Origin: Litorilituus sp.
GTDB lineage: Bacteria > Pseudomonadota > Gammaproteobacteria > Enterobacterales > Alteromonadaceae
Assembly (NCBI GenBank): GCA_030754235.1
Contig: JASMAS010000083.1
Span: forward strand, 1 to 35,184
Direction of reading: 5' to 3'
Length of the DNA: 35,184 nucleotides
In this document: positions 19,801-28,127 of the stretch, one piece after another
Numbering within the stretch: the first letter of the stretch is position 1
Layout: each line of letters opens with the position of its first letter
Notes under the pieces: generated by a model
Databases searched by the model: none
Told to the model about the DNA's origin: nothing
What the model saw: only the letters and a program-made list of their open reading frames with translations
Program-made: the position numbers and the translations under genes

Positions 19801-20767
19801 ATTTACCAGAGCTTACAATGTTAGTTATACAAGCCCAGGGAATTTTGTTTTCAACCGCTCGGTTCAAGATATTACTGGATTTGATTACTTAGATAGCAGA
19901 GTATACGCCACAGAAAATATCGGCCTAAACATAGACGAAGTGACTATTTTAAGAACCACTGATTATACTGATGAGCTACATTACAGATTTACTCGAATTA
20001 CACCAATTGACGAAAATGGTGACGGTAATGCCGATCACTTAAATGCATCATATTTATCTAGTGAATATATGAATTCAGATGGCGTGCTAACCGATGAAAC
20101 TGGCGAACCTTTAGTTGAAATCCCTTCCTATTTTTCCATTTCTTATGAGGACGCATACTATCACTGGAACTTCCCTTTTAACCCATTTACTATTACAAAT
20201 GGTTTAGAAGCTTACCAAGTTTGGCTTACCAATGCCCGTGGTGGTGTTATACATAGCTATAGCGATGAGATAGGTTCTATTGAAACAAGCTTATCTGAGG
20301 AAGAGCTAAGCTCACTAACCGCTGATAGCACAACAACCTTTGATGGCTATAACACACAAGCAGACTCTCGTAACTCACTTGAGGACGCTGAAGCTTACCT
20401 TGGTGTCAATGCTGCATTAACTTTAGAAGCACTCTTAGGTGACTATCAAGTTAAACTGCAGCTTTCAGGTACAAGAACAGCGCTTGAACAAGGTGCATTT
20501 GATCTTGATATGAGCTATCGCTTACCGGGTGAAGATTCACAGCGTTCATTTACTATACACCACAATACCGAAGAAGAAGGTCTTGTTACTGCTAATAATG
20601 CTGACGGTGTTGTATTAGTACTTGAAGAACCAGTTGAAGAAGCAACAGGTACACAAGTGATTGGTCAAATACTTGTTGGACCAACGGCTATTGTTGCAGC
20701 AACCATTGAAGATAGAGATGGAATAATTGTTATTGTTTATAGCGATGAAACCACTGAAACCTTGTAA
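16874..20767 (+). CDS. Large acidic surface lipoprotein with an N-terminal Ig-like (DUF5011-type) domain
   Basis: A 1297-residue protein of unknown function. The signal peptide ends in lipobox LAAC (Cys about residue 19) followed by GSDN, so it is lipid-anchored. Residues about 30-104 form an immunoglobulin-like domain (TAPVITLSGSSNVSIALNGT, TATDAAGNTTSVTRTVTVV) as in DUF5011/HYR-type adhesin modules. A second beta-domain follows (DGKGIKGVLTNAVVTVYKF, about 113-131), then an Ala/Glu-rich helical region (about 330-400). The remainder is a long Asp/Glu/Thr-rich beta-rich part with Asp-rich calcium-like segments (DSDQDGTVDAYN, DENGDGNADHL). It is strongly acidic, as in secreted or surface proteins of marine bacteria. 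It is followed by its own terminator and then an outer-membrane protein gene. A substrate-binding or adhesion role is only inference. Confidence 0.8.
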   Translation: MNFNKTLIALALSSTLAACGSDNKDTLDTTAPVITLSGSSNVSIALNGTYTDAGASATDNIDGSVQVTTSGTVDTAIAGDYIITFTATDAAGNTTSVTRTVTVVAPVETIVDGKGIKGVLTNAVVTVYKFINDEALALTDDELVNANIVTDDTGNYSFTVLDYDGPIKVELSPSTDPANPTTMTCDAPAGCGDKDFGQKIDLTAADPEFKLAAISVVTPESKGDVKVNVSALTHLASELIEASNEGITTESVSEESSKIANTFGISGNLTQLEPTVTDDAAAVAVEDNEEELRYGLINAGIMSALFSGEIDGSSVLSTKLATVAIDLVSNDGALLVNQDEDEDFELALADVLSGASDAAAAAAEAIKADDSIQGAEDILEDLAQEEVNLENEQAWQEANVGEDGLAEVITEEPTEGDAVTKAKAMVEDMRLFTHLFDEETDEGAGLVTQGDEYVALLDSASLMINTESESFTLLAQISEVLATLSMEYDAGTITPEMAAAGINIATLIQGATGSIAFDEETANGGISFNVDVTSGSEIVTLNAEVIFAEDELSLTLNINGSVESAGASFMVKDGSLAKIVLDTAISRDALENDTFEGEMVSGELILDIELAQKTTATITNPVTFTGLLSTELLPIDEHVLDEHWVWDENNQQDIVTYGRPQIETFVLPEMLTLSGEFSALEGDSISAVLTAGINNLAGYEAPEFKYIGKEVADVMNISFSDDLNTIVITEADKVSDEQQSTETRVYTPGGQTGEWTATSSDVAKNADEHYWGTGIERKIITTIDDQGVLQYTRAYITGEEENNFGIRSVRFIPVDSDQDGTVDAYNVQAISNSWDDKGYDGSNLTSLMDADGNVLTSDGELHPWDSQWEPGMYSSIEDFMTTHPWALIANPLTVSSGAELLAQTIDTWWGNQRTLTIDELGQATLFFDEEELADIAAGEFSELNPTAYLTKPIIKDALSITVSADSNTVTAVEIGAFTRAYNVSYTSPGNFVFNRSVQDITGFDYLDSRVYATENIGLNIDEVTILRTTDYTDELHYRFTRITPIDENGDGNADHLNASYLSSEYMNSDGVLTDETGEPLVEIPSYFSISYEDAYYHWNFPFNPFTITNGLEAYQVWLTNARGGVIHSYSDEIGSIETSLSEEELSSLTADSTTTFDGYNTQADSRNSLEDAEAYLGVNAALTLEALLGDYQVKLQLSGTRTALEQGAFDLDMSYRLPGEDSQRSFTIHHNTEEEGLVTANNADGVVLVLEEPVEEATGTQVIGQILVGPTAIVAATIEDRDGIIVIVYSDETTETL

Positions 20768-20818
20768 TAGCCAAAACTTTAACTAACAAAAGTTAGGCTT
20801 ATTATAATTGCTTTAGTT

Positions 20819-20850
20819 AAAATGCCAGTCATTGATCGACTGGCATTTTT
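20819..20850 (+). terminator. Intrinsic terminator after the lipoprotein gene
   Basis: AATGCCAGTC (20821-20830) pairs with GACTGGCATT (20838-20847) around ATTGATC, followed by a T-run. It is 50 bp after the lipoprotein stop, so the next gene probably has its own promoter. Confidence 0.9.
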
Positions 20851-20929
20851 ATATGACTTCTCTAAAAAAATATGTAAATAAAAAGATGATGTTAGTTAAA
20901 GGCAGCAGTTTTACCAATAAGGAATATAA

Positions 20930-22072
20930 GTGAACACAAAGAATTTTTTTCTTGCACCACTAATAGCTTCTCTATTATTTTGCAGCATTCACAACAATAG
21001 TTATGCCAGTGAAGATAATAACAAGGCAGCAAAAAATGAAATTTCAAGCTATATAATCAGTGAGTCTTACAGTAATATTTTACCCGTCAAACTACTGCTA
21101 AAAGATGACTGGAAACAAGCTCCCGCTGAAGATGCTAGCATTGGCTTTACTCAAAATGAAATTGGTGTAAAAGCCTATTGGCAAAACTTCACTTTTGGCA
21201 TCGCTCATCGACTAGATTACTTTGTCTATACCAATAGTGATACAGCTGAAGCCTTCTATTTAGAACGAACCGATCAACCATTAACCACACAAGACAGTTA
21301 CAAACTATCATTAAAATTACATCATCAACGCAGCAATGGCTTCAGGTTTGGCTATAAGTGGCAGTATGAAAGCTTTTCTACTGAAGTAAATATTGGCTAT
21401 TGGGATGTCACCGCCACAAGAGAGTCGCACATAAACGGAGAAGTATTTGGTGAAGAAAATAATAATATTACTGGAACAGCTCAACTTAGCGAATTTTATA
21501 GCGACAAAAATTTTTTAAAGCGCGATAAATTTGATCGTTGGGATATTGATGGTTACGGAGTAACCGTAGATGTCTCTGCATTGTGGCAAATAAATAACAA
21601 ACTTAACTTAGCTTTACATATCAAAGATTTATATTCAAAATATCGCATGAAAAATTTAGGGTATAGCGAAGGCAATGTTGATACTGAAGGTACATTTATA
21701 AACAGCCTTGGTGGGCAATCTTACTTGCCTTTATATCGAGGTAAAGAAACCTCAGATAACTACCAATTCGAGTTACCTGAGCACATTAACTTAATTGCGC
21801 ATTATCAAGAAGACAGTTTCAGTTCAGAAACATTAGATATTAATTATGTAGCTCGCTATAAACGCCAAGGAACAGTTAATTTTTATTATGCTGGTGTTCA
21901 GCTAGACTTTGACACAGCCACTTTGAGTCTAATGCTAGATTTAGAGAACTTATCTCCTCAAGTGCAATATAAAAATCAGTGGTTCAATATTATTTTTGCT
22001 ATCGATGAATTGGATATTGAAAAAGCAAAACAATTTACATTAGGTATGGCAGTTAACTACTCTTTTAATTGA
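20930..22072 (+). CDS. Probable outer-membrane beta-barrel protein of unknown function
   Basis: A 380-residue exported protein starting at GTG with AAGG 8 bases upstream; no in-frame ATG precedes the signal peptide. The signal peptide is about residues 1-26 (FFLAPLIASLLFCS, cut after NNSYA). The mature part has many alternating-hydrophobic, aromatic-rich strands (FRFGYKWQYESFSTEVNIGYWDV is one region) with charged loops. It ends TLGMAVNYSFN, an aromatic near the C-terminus as in outer-membrane barrels. No family was recognised. It lies 162 bp downstream of the large lipoprotein and may be a partner of it, but a terminator separates them. It converges with the riboflavin cluster. Confidence 0.7.
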   Translation: MNTKNFFLAPLIASLLFCSIHNNSYASEDNNKAAKNEISSYIISESYSNILPVKLLLKDDWKQAPAEDASIGFTQNEIGVKAYWQNFTFGIAHRLDYFVYTNSDTAEAFYLERTDQPLTTQDSYKLSLKLHHQRSNGFRFGYKWQYESFSTEVNIGYWDVTATRESHINGEVFGEENNNITGTAQLSEFYSDKNFLKRDKFDRWDIDGYGVTVDVSALWQINNKLNLALHIKDLYSKYRMKNLGYSEGNVDTEGTFINSLGGQSYLPLYRGKETSDNYQFELPEHINLIAHYQEDSFSSETLDINYVARYKRQGTVNFYYAGVQLDFDTATLSLMLDLENLSPQVQYKNQWFNIIFAIDELDIEKAKQFTLGMAVNYSFN

Positions 22073-22078
22073 CTCTTC

Positions 22079-22121
22079 GTTTACCCTGAGCTAAATACCT
22101 TTCGCTTAACTCAGGATAAAC
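22079..22121. terminator. Inverted repeat between converging genes
   Basis: GTTTA-c-CCTGAG (22079-22090) and CTCAGG-a-TAAAC (22110-22121) pair over 11 of 12 positions with a 19-base loop. It lies between the outer-membrane protein gene and the ribB gene, and T-rich sequence follows on the plus strand (AATTTTTCTG). It may act as a bidirectional terminator. Its CCTGAG/CTCAGG arms resemble the dispersed repeat at 25740-25812. Confidence 0.5.
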
Positions 22122-22158
22122 AGATAATTTTTCTGTTAGATTTTATGCAAAGTGCTTA

Positions 22159-23268
22159 TTATTCTGCAATATACTCAACCACTTCTAAACCAAATCCTGA
22201 CAAGGAATGGTATTTAGTTTGTGAGCTTAATAAGCGCATTTTACAAACACCTAAGTTAGCTAAAATTTGTGAGCCAACACCAACATTGCGAGAGCCTACA
22301 TGACGACTCACTTCTTTAACGCTTTCACCCGCATCAATTTTTGCATATTTTTCAACTAAATCAATGAGTTCAGCTGGCGATTCGTGCTTACCCAACAAGA
22401 CTAACACACCACCTTCTTTACCAATTTTTTCTAAAGCGTTAGCCACAGGCCATTTAGCGACACTTTCTCTTTGACTGAACAATAAGTCTCTAAAAGTATT
22501 TTCTAAATGTACACGAACTAAGGTTGGCTCATCAGCACTAATTTGACCTTTGGTTAATGCAAAATGCGCCTGACCATCAATAGTGTCTTTAAATACCGTT
22601 AAATCAAACTCACCAAAAGCAGTAGGTAATTTGCATTGTGAAACACGCTTAATAGTCGTTTCTGTTGAGTTTCTAAACTCAATTAAGTCAGCAATAGTAC
22701 CCATTTTAATACCATGTTTTTGTGCGATAATTTCTAAGTCAGCACGACGCGCCATAGTGCCGTCTTCATTGAGAATTTCAACAATTACCGCTGCGGGTTC
22801 TAAACCTGCCATACGCGCTAAATCGACACCTGCTTCCGTATGACCAGCACGATTTAACACACCACCATCTTTAGCAATTAATGGAAAAATATGCCCTGGT
22901 TGAACAATATCAAGATGTGTCGATTTTTTTCCTACCGCGGCTAATACGGTCGTTGCTCTATCACCAGCAGAGATACCAGTAGTGACTCCTGTTGCCGCTT
23001 CAATTGAAACAGTAAAGTTAGTACTAAATTGGGCATCATTTTTATCAACCATTAGCGGCAACTGTAGACGCTGAGAACGCTCTTGGGTCATTGGCATACA
23101 AATAAGTCCACGTCCATGAGTTGCCATAAAATTAATGGCTTCTGGTGTAACCATTTCAGCGGCCATGATGAAGTCGCCTTCATTTTCTCGATCTTCATCA
23201 TCCATTAAAATAACCATTTTACCTAAAGCTATATCATCAATTATTTCTTGTGGAGTGTTTAAATTCAT
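22159..23268 (-). CDS. ribB: 3,4-dihydroxy-2-butanone-4-phosphate synthase with degenerate GTP cyclohydrolase II-like tail (RibBX type)
   Basis: Makes the four-carbon precursor of the riboflavin xylene ring from ribulose 5-phosphate. The N-terminal DHBP synthase domain (about 1-205) has [19 protein letters not shown] and the [14 protein letters not shown] motif, so this activity looks intact. The C-terminal about 155 residues follow the GTP cyclohydrolase II fold ([15 protein letters not shown]) but lack the three zinc cysteines and the RQEGRG-type motif of active RibA. At that point it reads [10 protein letters not shown]. Such fusions are known in proteobacteria and have been called RibBX, so a separate ribA is expected elsewhere. 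It is the last gene of the minus-strand cluster, 91 bp after ribE. Confidence 0.9.
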   Translation of the reverse strand: MNLNTPQEIIDDIALGKMVILMDDEDRENEGDFIMAAEMVTPEAINFMATHGRGLICMPMTQERSQRLQLPLMVDKNDAQFSTNFTVSIEAATGVTTGISAGDRATTVLAAVGKKSTHLDIVQPGHIFPLIAKDGGVLNRAGHTEAGVDLARMAGLEPAAVIVEILNEDGTMARRADLEIIAQKHGIKMGTIADLIEFRNSTETTIKRVSQCKLPTAFGEFDLTVFKDTIDGQAHFALTKGQISADEPTLVRVHLENTFRDLLFSQRESVAKWPVANALEKIGKEGGVLVLLGKHESPAELIDLVEKYAKIDAGESVKEVSRHVGSRNVGVGSQILANLGVCKMRLLSSQTKYHSLSGFGLEVVEYIAE

Positions 23269-23359
23269 TAGATTCTCTTTGGTTATTTGTTTAATTTTAA
23301 GTTTGTATGTTAATTAAATATATAGCGCTCAGGGTCAACGGAAACGCTCAGAGTGAGGG

Positions 23360-24022
23360 TTAAGCAAAACCCGATTTTTTCAATAATGACTCTGTGACAT
23401 TTGATTTAGGCGCTTGTCCTTCTGCCATATTATCTTTCATTAGTAAACGCTCTAAATAACGTGCAATTAAGTCAACTTCTATATTAACTTTAGTACCTAG
23501 TTGGTAATGAGCGAAAATAGTTTCTTTTACCGTATGCGGCACTATGGTTAATCTAAACTTGTTATCCTCAAGTGCATTCACGGTTAGGCTTGTGCCATCA
23601 ATAGTGATAGAGCCTTTTTCGGCAATATAATGCGCTAAATCACTTGGCATAGAAAACCAATATTCAATGCTATTACCATTATGGGTAATTGATAGTATTT
23701 CTGATATGCCATCAACATGTCCTGACACCATATGACCGCCAAATCGAGTGCTCGCTAGCATGGCCTTTTCTAAATTGACTTGCATACCAACACTATAATT
23801 AGCAAACCCTGTGCGCTGTAAGGTTTCATTAGAAACATCGGCGCTGTAGCTGTGTTGATCGAAATCGACAACGGTTAAGCATATGCCATTGGTTGCTATT
23901 GAGTCGCCAAGCTTGACATCGCTCATGTCTAAATCATTAGTGGCAATCACTAAACGCGCACCCTGCCCGTTTATATTGATTGCTTTTATCGTACCAACCG
24001 CTTCTATAATTCCGGTAAACAT
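23360..24022 (-). CDS. ribE: Riboflavin synthase
   Basis: Catalyses dismutation of two 6,7-dimethyl-8-ribityllumazine molecules to riboflavin. At 220 residues it has the two tandem lumazine-binding repeats of the family. The start MFTGIIEAVGTI, the GGHMVSGHVDG motif (about 96-106) and the second repeat's SITIDGTSLTVN are all present. It is named ribE here after the common usage (ribC in E. coli). It begins 9 bp after ribD and is followed by ribB. Confidence 0.95.
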   Translation of the reverse strand: MFTGIIEAVGTIKAININGQGARLVIATNDLDMSDVKLGDSIATNGICLTVVDFDQHSYSADVSNETLQRTGFANYSVGMQVNLEKAMLASTRFGGHMVSGHVDGISEILSITHNGNSIEYWFSMPSDLAHYIAEKGSITIDGTSLTVNALEDNKFRLTIVPHTVKETIFAHYQLGTKVNIEVDLIARYLERLLMKDNMAEGQAPKSNVTESLLKKSGFA

Positions 24023-24031
24023 AGTTTTTCT

Positions 24032-25210
24032 CTATTTAGGTGTTTGTTCTAATTTTCCAATAATACGAATATCAGAGCCTATCTGCCTCACATCCATTAC
24101 TGATAATGATTTTGCCTGAGCCAAGGTTATAATGTTTGGCATTTCAACTAAGTTCATGCCATCGCCGCCCATAAGTTTTGGTGCTTGATAAAGTATTAAC
24201 TCATCCACTAAGCCTTGTTCAATAAAGGCACCGGCTAGATTGGCACCCGACTCAAGCAAAATTTCATTAAAACCACGCTGTGCAAGCAGCGCTAATAAGG
24301 CAGACAAATCAATTTTATTTTCACCTTGGCTATTCTCAACACAAGGTAAAAACACTTGCTCTACAAAATGAGGCCAAGGCGGTAAGTTTTCAAGGGGGAT
24401 TTTATTAAATTTACTTCTGATTAAAATAATAGGCGACTGGTGACTAAAAAATGCCAATTGTGGTGTTAGGCGATATTGACTATCAATCACAATACGAACC
24501 GGCTGACGAACATGACTTTGGTGATAAGATTTTTTTAACTCGCCTAATTCAGACCAGCGCACTGTCATTTTGGCATTGTCGGTTAAAATAGAGTCAGCGC
24601 CGGCAATAATTGCACAACTTTGCGCTCTTAACCTTTGCACATCTTGCCGCGCTGGTGTTGAAGTAATCCACTTACTCTCGCCACTTTTCATGGCTGTTTT
24701 TCCATCTAAACTTGCTGCCAGTTTACATCTAACATAAGGTAAGGCTTGGGTCATTCGTTTAACAAAACCCACATTCAGTGTTCTAGCTTCATCTTCTAAC
24801 AGGCCATACTCAGCTTCTATTCCTGCTTGCTCTAGCATAGATAAGCCTCTACCAGAGACTTCAGGGTTAGGATCAACCATAGCAGAAACCACACGCTTTA
24901 CTTTATGATCAATTAAGGCTTGAGCACAAGGTGGGGTTCGACCAAAATGGCTGCAGGGCTCTAGCGTTACATAGGCCGTTGCGCCCTCAAGTAACTTGGG
25001 ATAGTTTTTTTTAGCCTCAGCAATAGCATTAACTTCTGCATGTCCCTGCCCTGCTTTTTTATGGTATCCTGTGCCTATAATTTGCGGTTTATTATCAATA
25101 TAATTAATAAGTACACAGCCAACCCTAGGGTTTGGAGAGGTAGTATAATGGCCTTTTTTAGCAAGCTTAATCGCTAATGCCATGTAGAGATAATCTTGCT
25201 TAGTAAACAT
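24032..25210 (-). CDS. ribD: Bifunctional riboflavin deaminase/reductase RibD
   Basis: Performs the second and third steps after GTP cyclohydrolase II: deamination of the pyrimidinone and reduction of the ribose side chain. At 392 residues it is slightly longer than E. coli RibD. The N-terminal zinc deaminase domain has GHAEVNAI and the PCSHFGRTPPC ligands. The C-terminal reductase domain shows VRCKLAASLDGKTAM, ESKWITSTPARQDVQRLRA and the ESGANLAGAFIEQGLVDEL segment. It starts one base after the nrdR stop, so the two are surely co-transcribed. Confidence 0.95.
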   Translation of the reverse strand: MFTKQDYLYMALAIKLAKKGHYTTSPNPRVGCVLINYIDNKPQIIGTGYHKKAGQGHAEVNAIAEAKKNYPKLLEGATAYVTLEPCSHFGRTPPCAQALIDHKVKRVVSAMVDPNPEVSGRGLSMLEQAGIEAEYGLLEDEARTLNVGFVKRMTQALPYVRCKLAASLDGKTAMKSGESKWITSTPARQDVQRLRAQSCAIIAGADSILTDNAKMTVRWSELGELKKSYHQSHVRQPVRIVIDSQYRLTPQLAFFSHQSPIILIRSKFNKIPLENLPPWPHFVEQVFLPCVENSQGENKIDLSALLALLAQRGFNEILLESGANLAGAFIEQGLVDELILYQAPKLMGGDGMNLVEMPNIITLAQAKSLSVMDVRQIGSDIRIIGKLEQTPK

Positions 25211-25211
25211 A

Positions 25212-25700
25212 CTATTTGCTTTTCTTATTTCGTTTAGAGCGACTAAGGCTTTCTTTACCTAAACGAGCAACTTCATCGGCAAACTCGCTGATATCTTCAA
25301 AAGACAAATACACGGAAGCAAAACGAAGATAAGCGACCTTATCAAGCACTTTTAATTGCCCCATTAATAAATTCCCTAACATTTCACTGGTGATTTCTCG
25401 CTCTCCTGTAGCACGCATTTGTGATTTAAGCTTATTAATGGCCATTTCAACTTGCTCAGTACTAACAGGGCGTTTTTCTAAGGCTCGCATTAAACCTGCA
25501 CGCATTTTATCTTCATTGAAAGGCTCTCGAGAGCCATCACGCTTGATAATACGCGGCATCACCAATTCAGCTGATTCAAAAGTGGTATAACGTTCATGAC
25601 ACGCTAAACATTCTCGTCTGCGCCTAACTTGATGACCTTCAGAGACTAACCTTGAGTCAATAACTTTAGTATCAAGTGCACTACAAAATGGACAATACAT
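25212..25700 (-). CDS. nrdR: Transcriptional repressor NrdR
   Basis: Zinc-ribbon/ATP-cone repressor of ribonucleotide reductase genes. The zinc ribbon is at residues 3-34 (CPFC and CLAC pairs, with [19 protein letters not shown] between). The ATP-cone follows from about 49 ([21 protein letters not shown]). At 162 residues it has a slightly longer Lys/Arg-rich tail ([10 protein letters not shown]) than E. coli NrdR. It is the first gene of the nrdR-ribD-ribE-ribB cluster downstream of glyA, a common gammaproteobacterial order. Confidence 0.96.
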   Translation of the reverse strand: MYCPFCSALDTKVIDSRLVSEGHQVRRRRECLACHERYTTFESAELVMPRIIKRDGSREPFNEDKMRAGLMRALEKRPVSTEQVEMAINKLKSQMRATGEREITSEMLGNLLMGQLKVLDKVAYLRFASVYLSFEDISEFADEVARLGKESLSRSKRNKKSK

Positions 25701-25739
25701 ATATATCCTTAAAAAAATGTTAACCCTTCACTCGTCATA

Positions 25740-25812
25740 CAACGGCTTCGCGTTCAGGGTAAGCAATTATATTTCCGTTCGCCTGAGCCTGTCGAAGGAA
25801 GTCGTTGAGACA
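25740..25812. repeat. Small dispersed palindromic repeat (CTTCGACAGGCTCAG type)
   Basis: In the 232 bp between glyA and nrdR, CAACGGCTTC (25740-25749) pairs with GAAGTCGTTG (25798-25807). Inside is CTGAGCCTGTCGAAG (25783-25797). A one-mismatch inverted copy, CTTCGACAAGCTCAG, lies at 34247-34261. Shorter related pieces (CGCTCAGGGT, CGCTCAGAGTGAGGG) are at 23326-23355. This 15-mer family recurs in many bacterial genomes; the mechanism of spread is not visible here. Confidence 0.6.
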
Positions 25813-25875
25813 CTAATGGACGCATCCCACTCTTTGCTCAGAGCAAAAACACCTAATGAATTGATCATCAAGATC

Positions 25876-25904
25876 AAAAATGGCCGCTAAGTTGCGACCA
25901 TTTT
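25876..25904 (-). terminator. Intrinsic terminator of glyA
   Basis: On the reverse strand AAAATGG-T-CGC / GCG-G-CCATTTT folds around AACTTA and is followed by T-rich sequence. It starts about 28 bp after the glyA stop and separates glyA from nrdR. Confidence 0.8.
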
Positions 25905-25932
25905 AATACAAATAAAATAATTTTGACTATTT

Positions 25933-27189
25933 TTATTTGTATACCGGGAATCTAGCACAAAGCTCTTTTACTTGTGCTTGTACACGAGTAATAACTTCTT
26001 CATTGTTAATATCATCTAAAATATCACAAATCCAGCCAGTTAATGCTTTCGTATCTTCAGTGCCAAAACCACGACGTGAGATAGCAGGAGTACCTAAACG
26101 CAAACCAGAGGTAACAAACGGAGAACGTGGATCATTTGGTACCGAGTTTTTGTTCACTGTTATGTGAGCACGACCTAAAGCCGCATCCGCATCTTTACCC
26201 GTGATATCTTTATCAATTAAATCGAGTAACAATAAGTGGTTTTCAGTACCGTTAGATACTACTTTGTAACCACGCTCTTGTAATACAGCAACCATAGCTT
26301 TAGCGTTATCTAACACTTTTTGTTGGTATGCTTTAAACTCTGGCTCTAATGCTTCTTTAAATGCTACCGCTTTAGCTGCAATAATATGCATTAATGGACC
26401 ACCTTGGCCGCCAGGGAATACCGCACTATTTAATTTTTTGTAAACCGCTTCATCATCACAACCCGAAACAATTAAACCACCGCGAGGACCCGCTAAGGTT
26501 TTATGAGTAGTGGTAGTAACAACGTGTGCATGGGGTACTGGATTAGGGTAAAGACCAGCAGCAACAAGACCAGCAACATGAGCCATATCAACGAAGAAGT
26601 AAGCGCCAACTTTATCAGCAATCTTGCGCATACGCGCCCAATCAACAATACCAGAGAATGCTGAGAAACCACCAATAATCATTTCTGGCTTGTGCTCTTG
26701 TGCTAAGCGCTCTAATTCTTCGTAATCAATATCACCTGTTTCAGGATGGAGTCCATATTGAATAGCTTCATATGACTTACCAGAGAAGTTTACGTGAGAT
26801 CCGTGAGTTAAGTGACCACCATGAGCAAGGCTCATACCTAATACTTTACCACCAGGAGTAACAAGTGCTTGAAAAACTGCTGCGTTTGCTTGTGAGCCAG
26901 CATGTGGCTGAACGTTAGCGTATGTTGCACCAAAAAGTTCTTTTGCGCGATCAATCGCTAATTGCTCGGCAACATCAACGTATTCACAACCACCGTAGTA
27001 ACGTTTACCTGGGTAACCTTCAGCGTATTTATTTGTTAGTTGTGAACCTTGTGCTTCAAGAACACGTGGGCTACAGTAGTTTTCAGATGCAATTAGTTCA
27101 ATATGCTCTTCTTGACGTACAACTTCTTTAGTCATCGCTTGATAAAGTTCAGCGTCAAAATCTGCAATATTCATATCACGAGTAAACAT
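25933..27189 (-). CDS. glyA: Serine hydroxymethyltransferase
   Basis: PLP enzyme interconverting serine and glycine with tetrahydrofolate; the main source of one-carbon units. 418 residues, full length. It starts [15 protein letters not shown], matching the E. coli start pattern, with GAGG 8 bases upstream. Family motifs: [34 protein letters not shown] and the PLP-lysine segment [15 protein letters not shown] (Lys about residue 229). A terminator follows. It is upstream of, but probably not co-transcribed with, nrdR. Confidence 0.98.
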   Translation of the reverse strand: MFTRDMNIADFDAELYQAMTKEVVRQEEHIELIASENYCSPRVLEAQGSQLTNKYAEGYPGKRYYGGCEYVDVAEQLAIDRAKELFGATYANVQPHAGSQANAAVFQALVTPGGKVLGMSLAHGGHLTHGSHVNFSGKSYEAIQYGLHPETGDIDYEELERLAQEHKPEMIIGGFSAFSGIVDWARMRKIADKVGAYFFVDMAHVAGLVAAGLYPNPVPHAHVVTTTTHKTLAGPRGGLIVSGCDDEAVYKKLNSAVFPGGQGGPLMHIIAAKAVAFKEALEPEFKAYQQKVLDNAKAMVAVLQERGYKVVSNGTENHLLLLDLIDKDITGKDADAALGRAHITVNKNSVPNDPRSPFVTSGLRLGTPAISRRGFGTEDTKALTGWICDILDDINNEEVITRVQAQVKELCARFPVYK

Positions 27190-27506
27190 GTTTTTTCCTC
27201 AAGTGGTCAGCCATAGGCTTGAACGGTTAATCTTTTTTTGGAATAGAGATTATACCAAAAATTAATGCGGCGTATTTTGCCTGAAAAGAGCTATTTTGTA
27301 CATGATAAAAATGACTGTACTTAGCTCATTTAGCAATGGTTTATGCTGCAATAGTTTGCGTTATATTCGATGAAAACTTACAAAATTTAGATCAAATTCA
27401 GTTATGAGAGAATATACCGAAGAAAAAACAAAATAACAACAAATTTAAAGCACAAACAAAGAAATCTTACAAAATATAAACCCAGTTTATTATGCAATAC
27501 TGTTTT
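27190..27506. promoter_or_regulatory. Intergenic region upstream of glyA
   Basis: 317 bp without an open frame. It must contain the glyA promoter on the minus strand and the 3' region of the upstream operon. It is very AT-rich. No operator, riboswitch-like fold or strong terminator was recognised. Confidence 0.4.
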
Positions 27507-28127
27507 TTATTTGGATTTCATCGACAAAAGCTGTTTGTACTCTTTTTTACGTTTACGATGAAAACGTTCAGTAACAAGGTAACAAATAACTAGGTAAACA
27601 TTTATAAAAATTAGTGATGGCCACATTGCCCTACTTTCCTCTATTGAAATACTATAGAAGAACCAATTAGCTAAAAGCCAAAATGGCAAAAAGGCTAACT
27701 TTGTTAGAACAATATATTTAAGTGAAGACTCACAGCCAGCAATTGCGCTATCTATCGCCTTATCTGGACTATCACAGCAATTTTGCCAAGTAGTAAAACG
27801 AATTTTAATTTCATAAATAACAAAAGCCGTCGACAATACACCACAAATACCTAAAAATGTATTCATTGATGTACCAAATCTTCCTTGAGATAAGCCATAA
27901 AAAAAGCCAAGCAACATTCCAAGAGTTGCTAAAACATTTAGTGCAAGCAGCGCTTTTGCCCAATAAGTTCTTCGTCGTGTTTGCTTAAGCAGTGCTTTAA
28001 TATCTGTTTTCTCATATGGCTGTGATTGCCAATCTTCAGTAAGCTCCAACCATTGCTCATCAAGCATTGGAGAATCTACCAAATCATTATTTTGGTCTTC
28101 ATTTAATGGCGAATTTTCTTTTTTCAT
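27507..28127 (-). CDS. Multi-spanning membrane protein coupled to an ECF-type sigma factor (possible anti-sigma)
   Basis: A 206-residue protein with a charged cytoplasmic N-terminus of about 53 residues (acidic, with DEQWLELTEDWQSQPY) and about four membrane spans (near 56-76, 83-103, 137-160 and 165-188). It ends in a basic tail (RFHRKRKKEYKQL). Its start overlaps the sigma-factor stop by 4 bp. By position it may be the cognate anti-sigma factor, but it lacks the HxxxCxxC zinc motif. The layout of a soluble N-terminal segment followed by membrane spans fits a membrane regulator. Function is inference. Confidence 0.75.
   Translation of the reverse strand: MKKENSPLNEDQNNDLVDSPMLDEQWLELTEDWQSQPYEKTDIKALLKQTRRRTYWAKALLALNVLATLGMLLGFFYGLSQGRFGTSMNTFLGICGVLSTAFVIYEIKIRFTTWQNCCDSPDKAIDSAIAGCESSLKYIVLTKLAFLPFWLLANWFFYSISIEESRAMWPSLIFINVYLVICYLVTERFHRKRKKEYKQLLSMKSK

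Noticed and set aside
23269-23359. FMN riboswitch upstream of ribB
   Set aside because: The 91-bp gap is too short and AT-rich for the six-way RFN fold and no conserved RFN segments were seen; no such fold was seen upstream of nrdR/ribD either.
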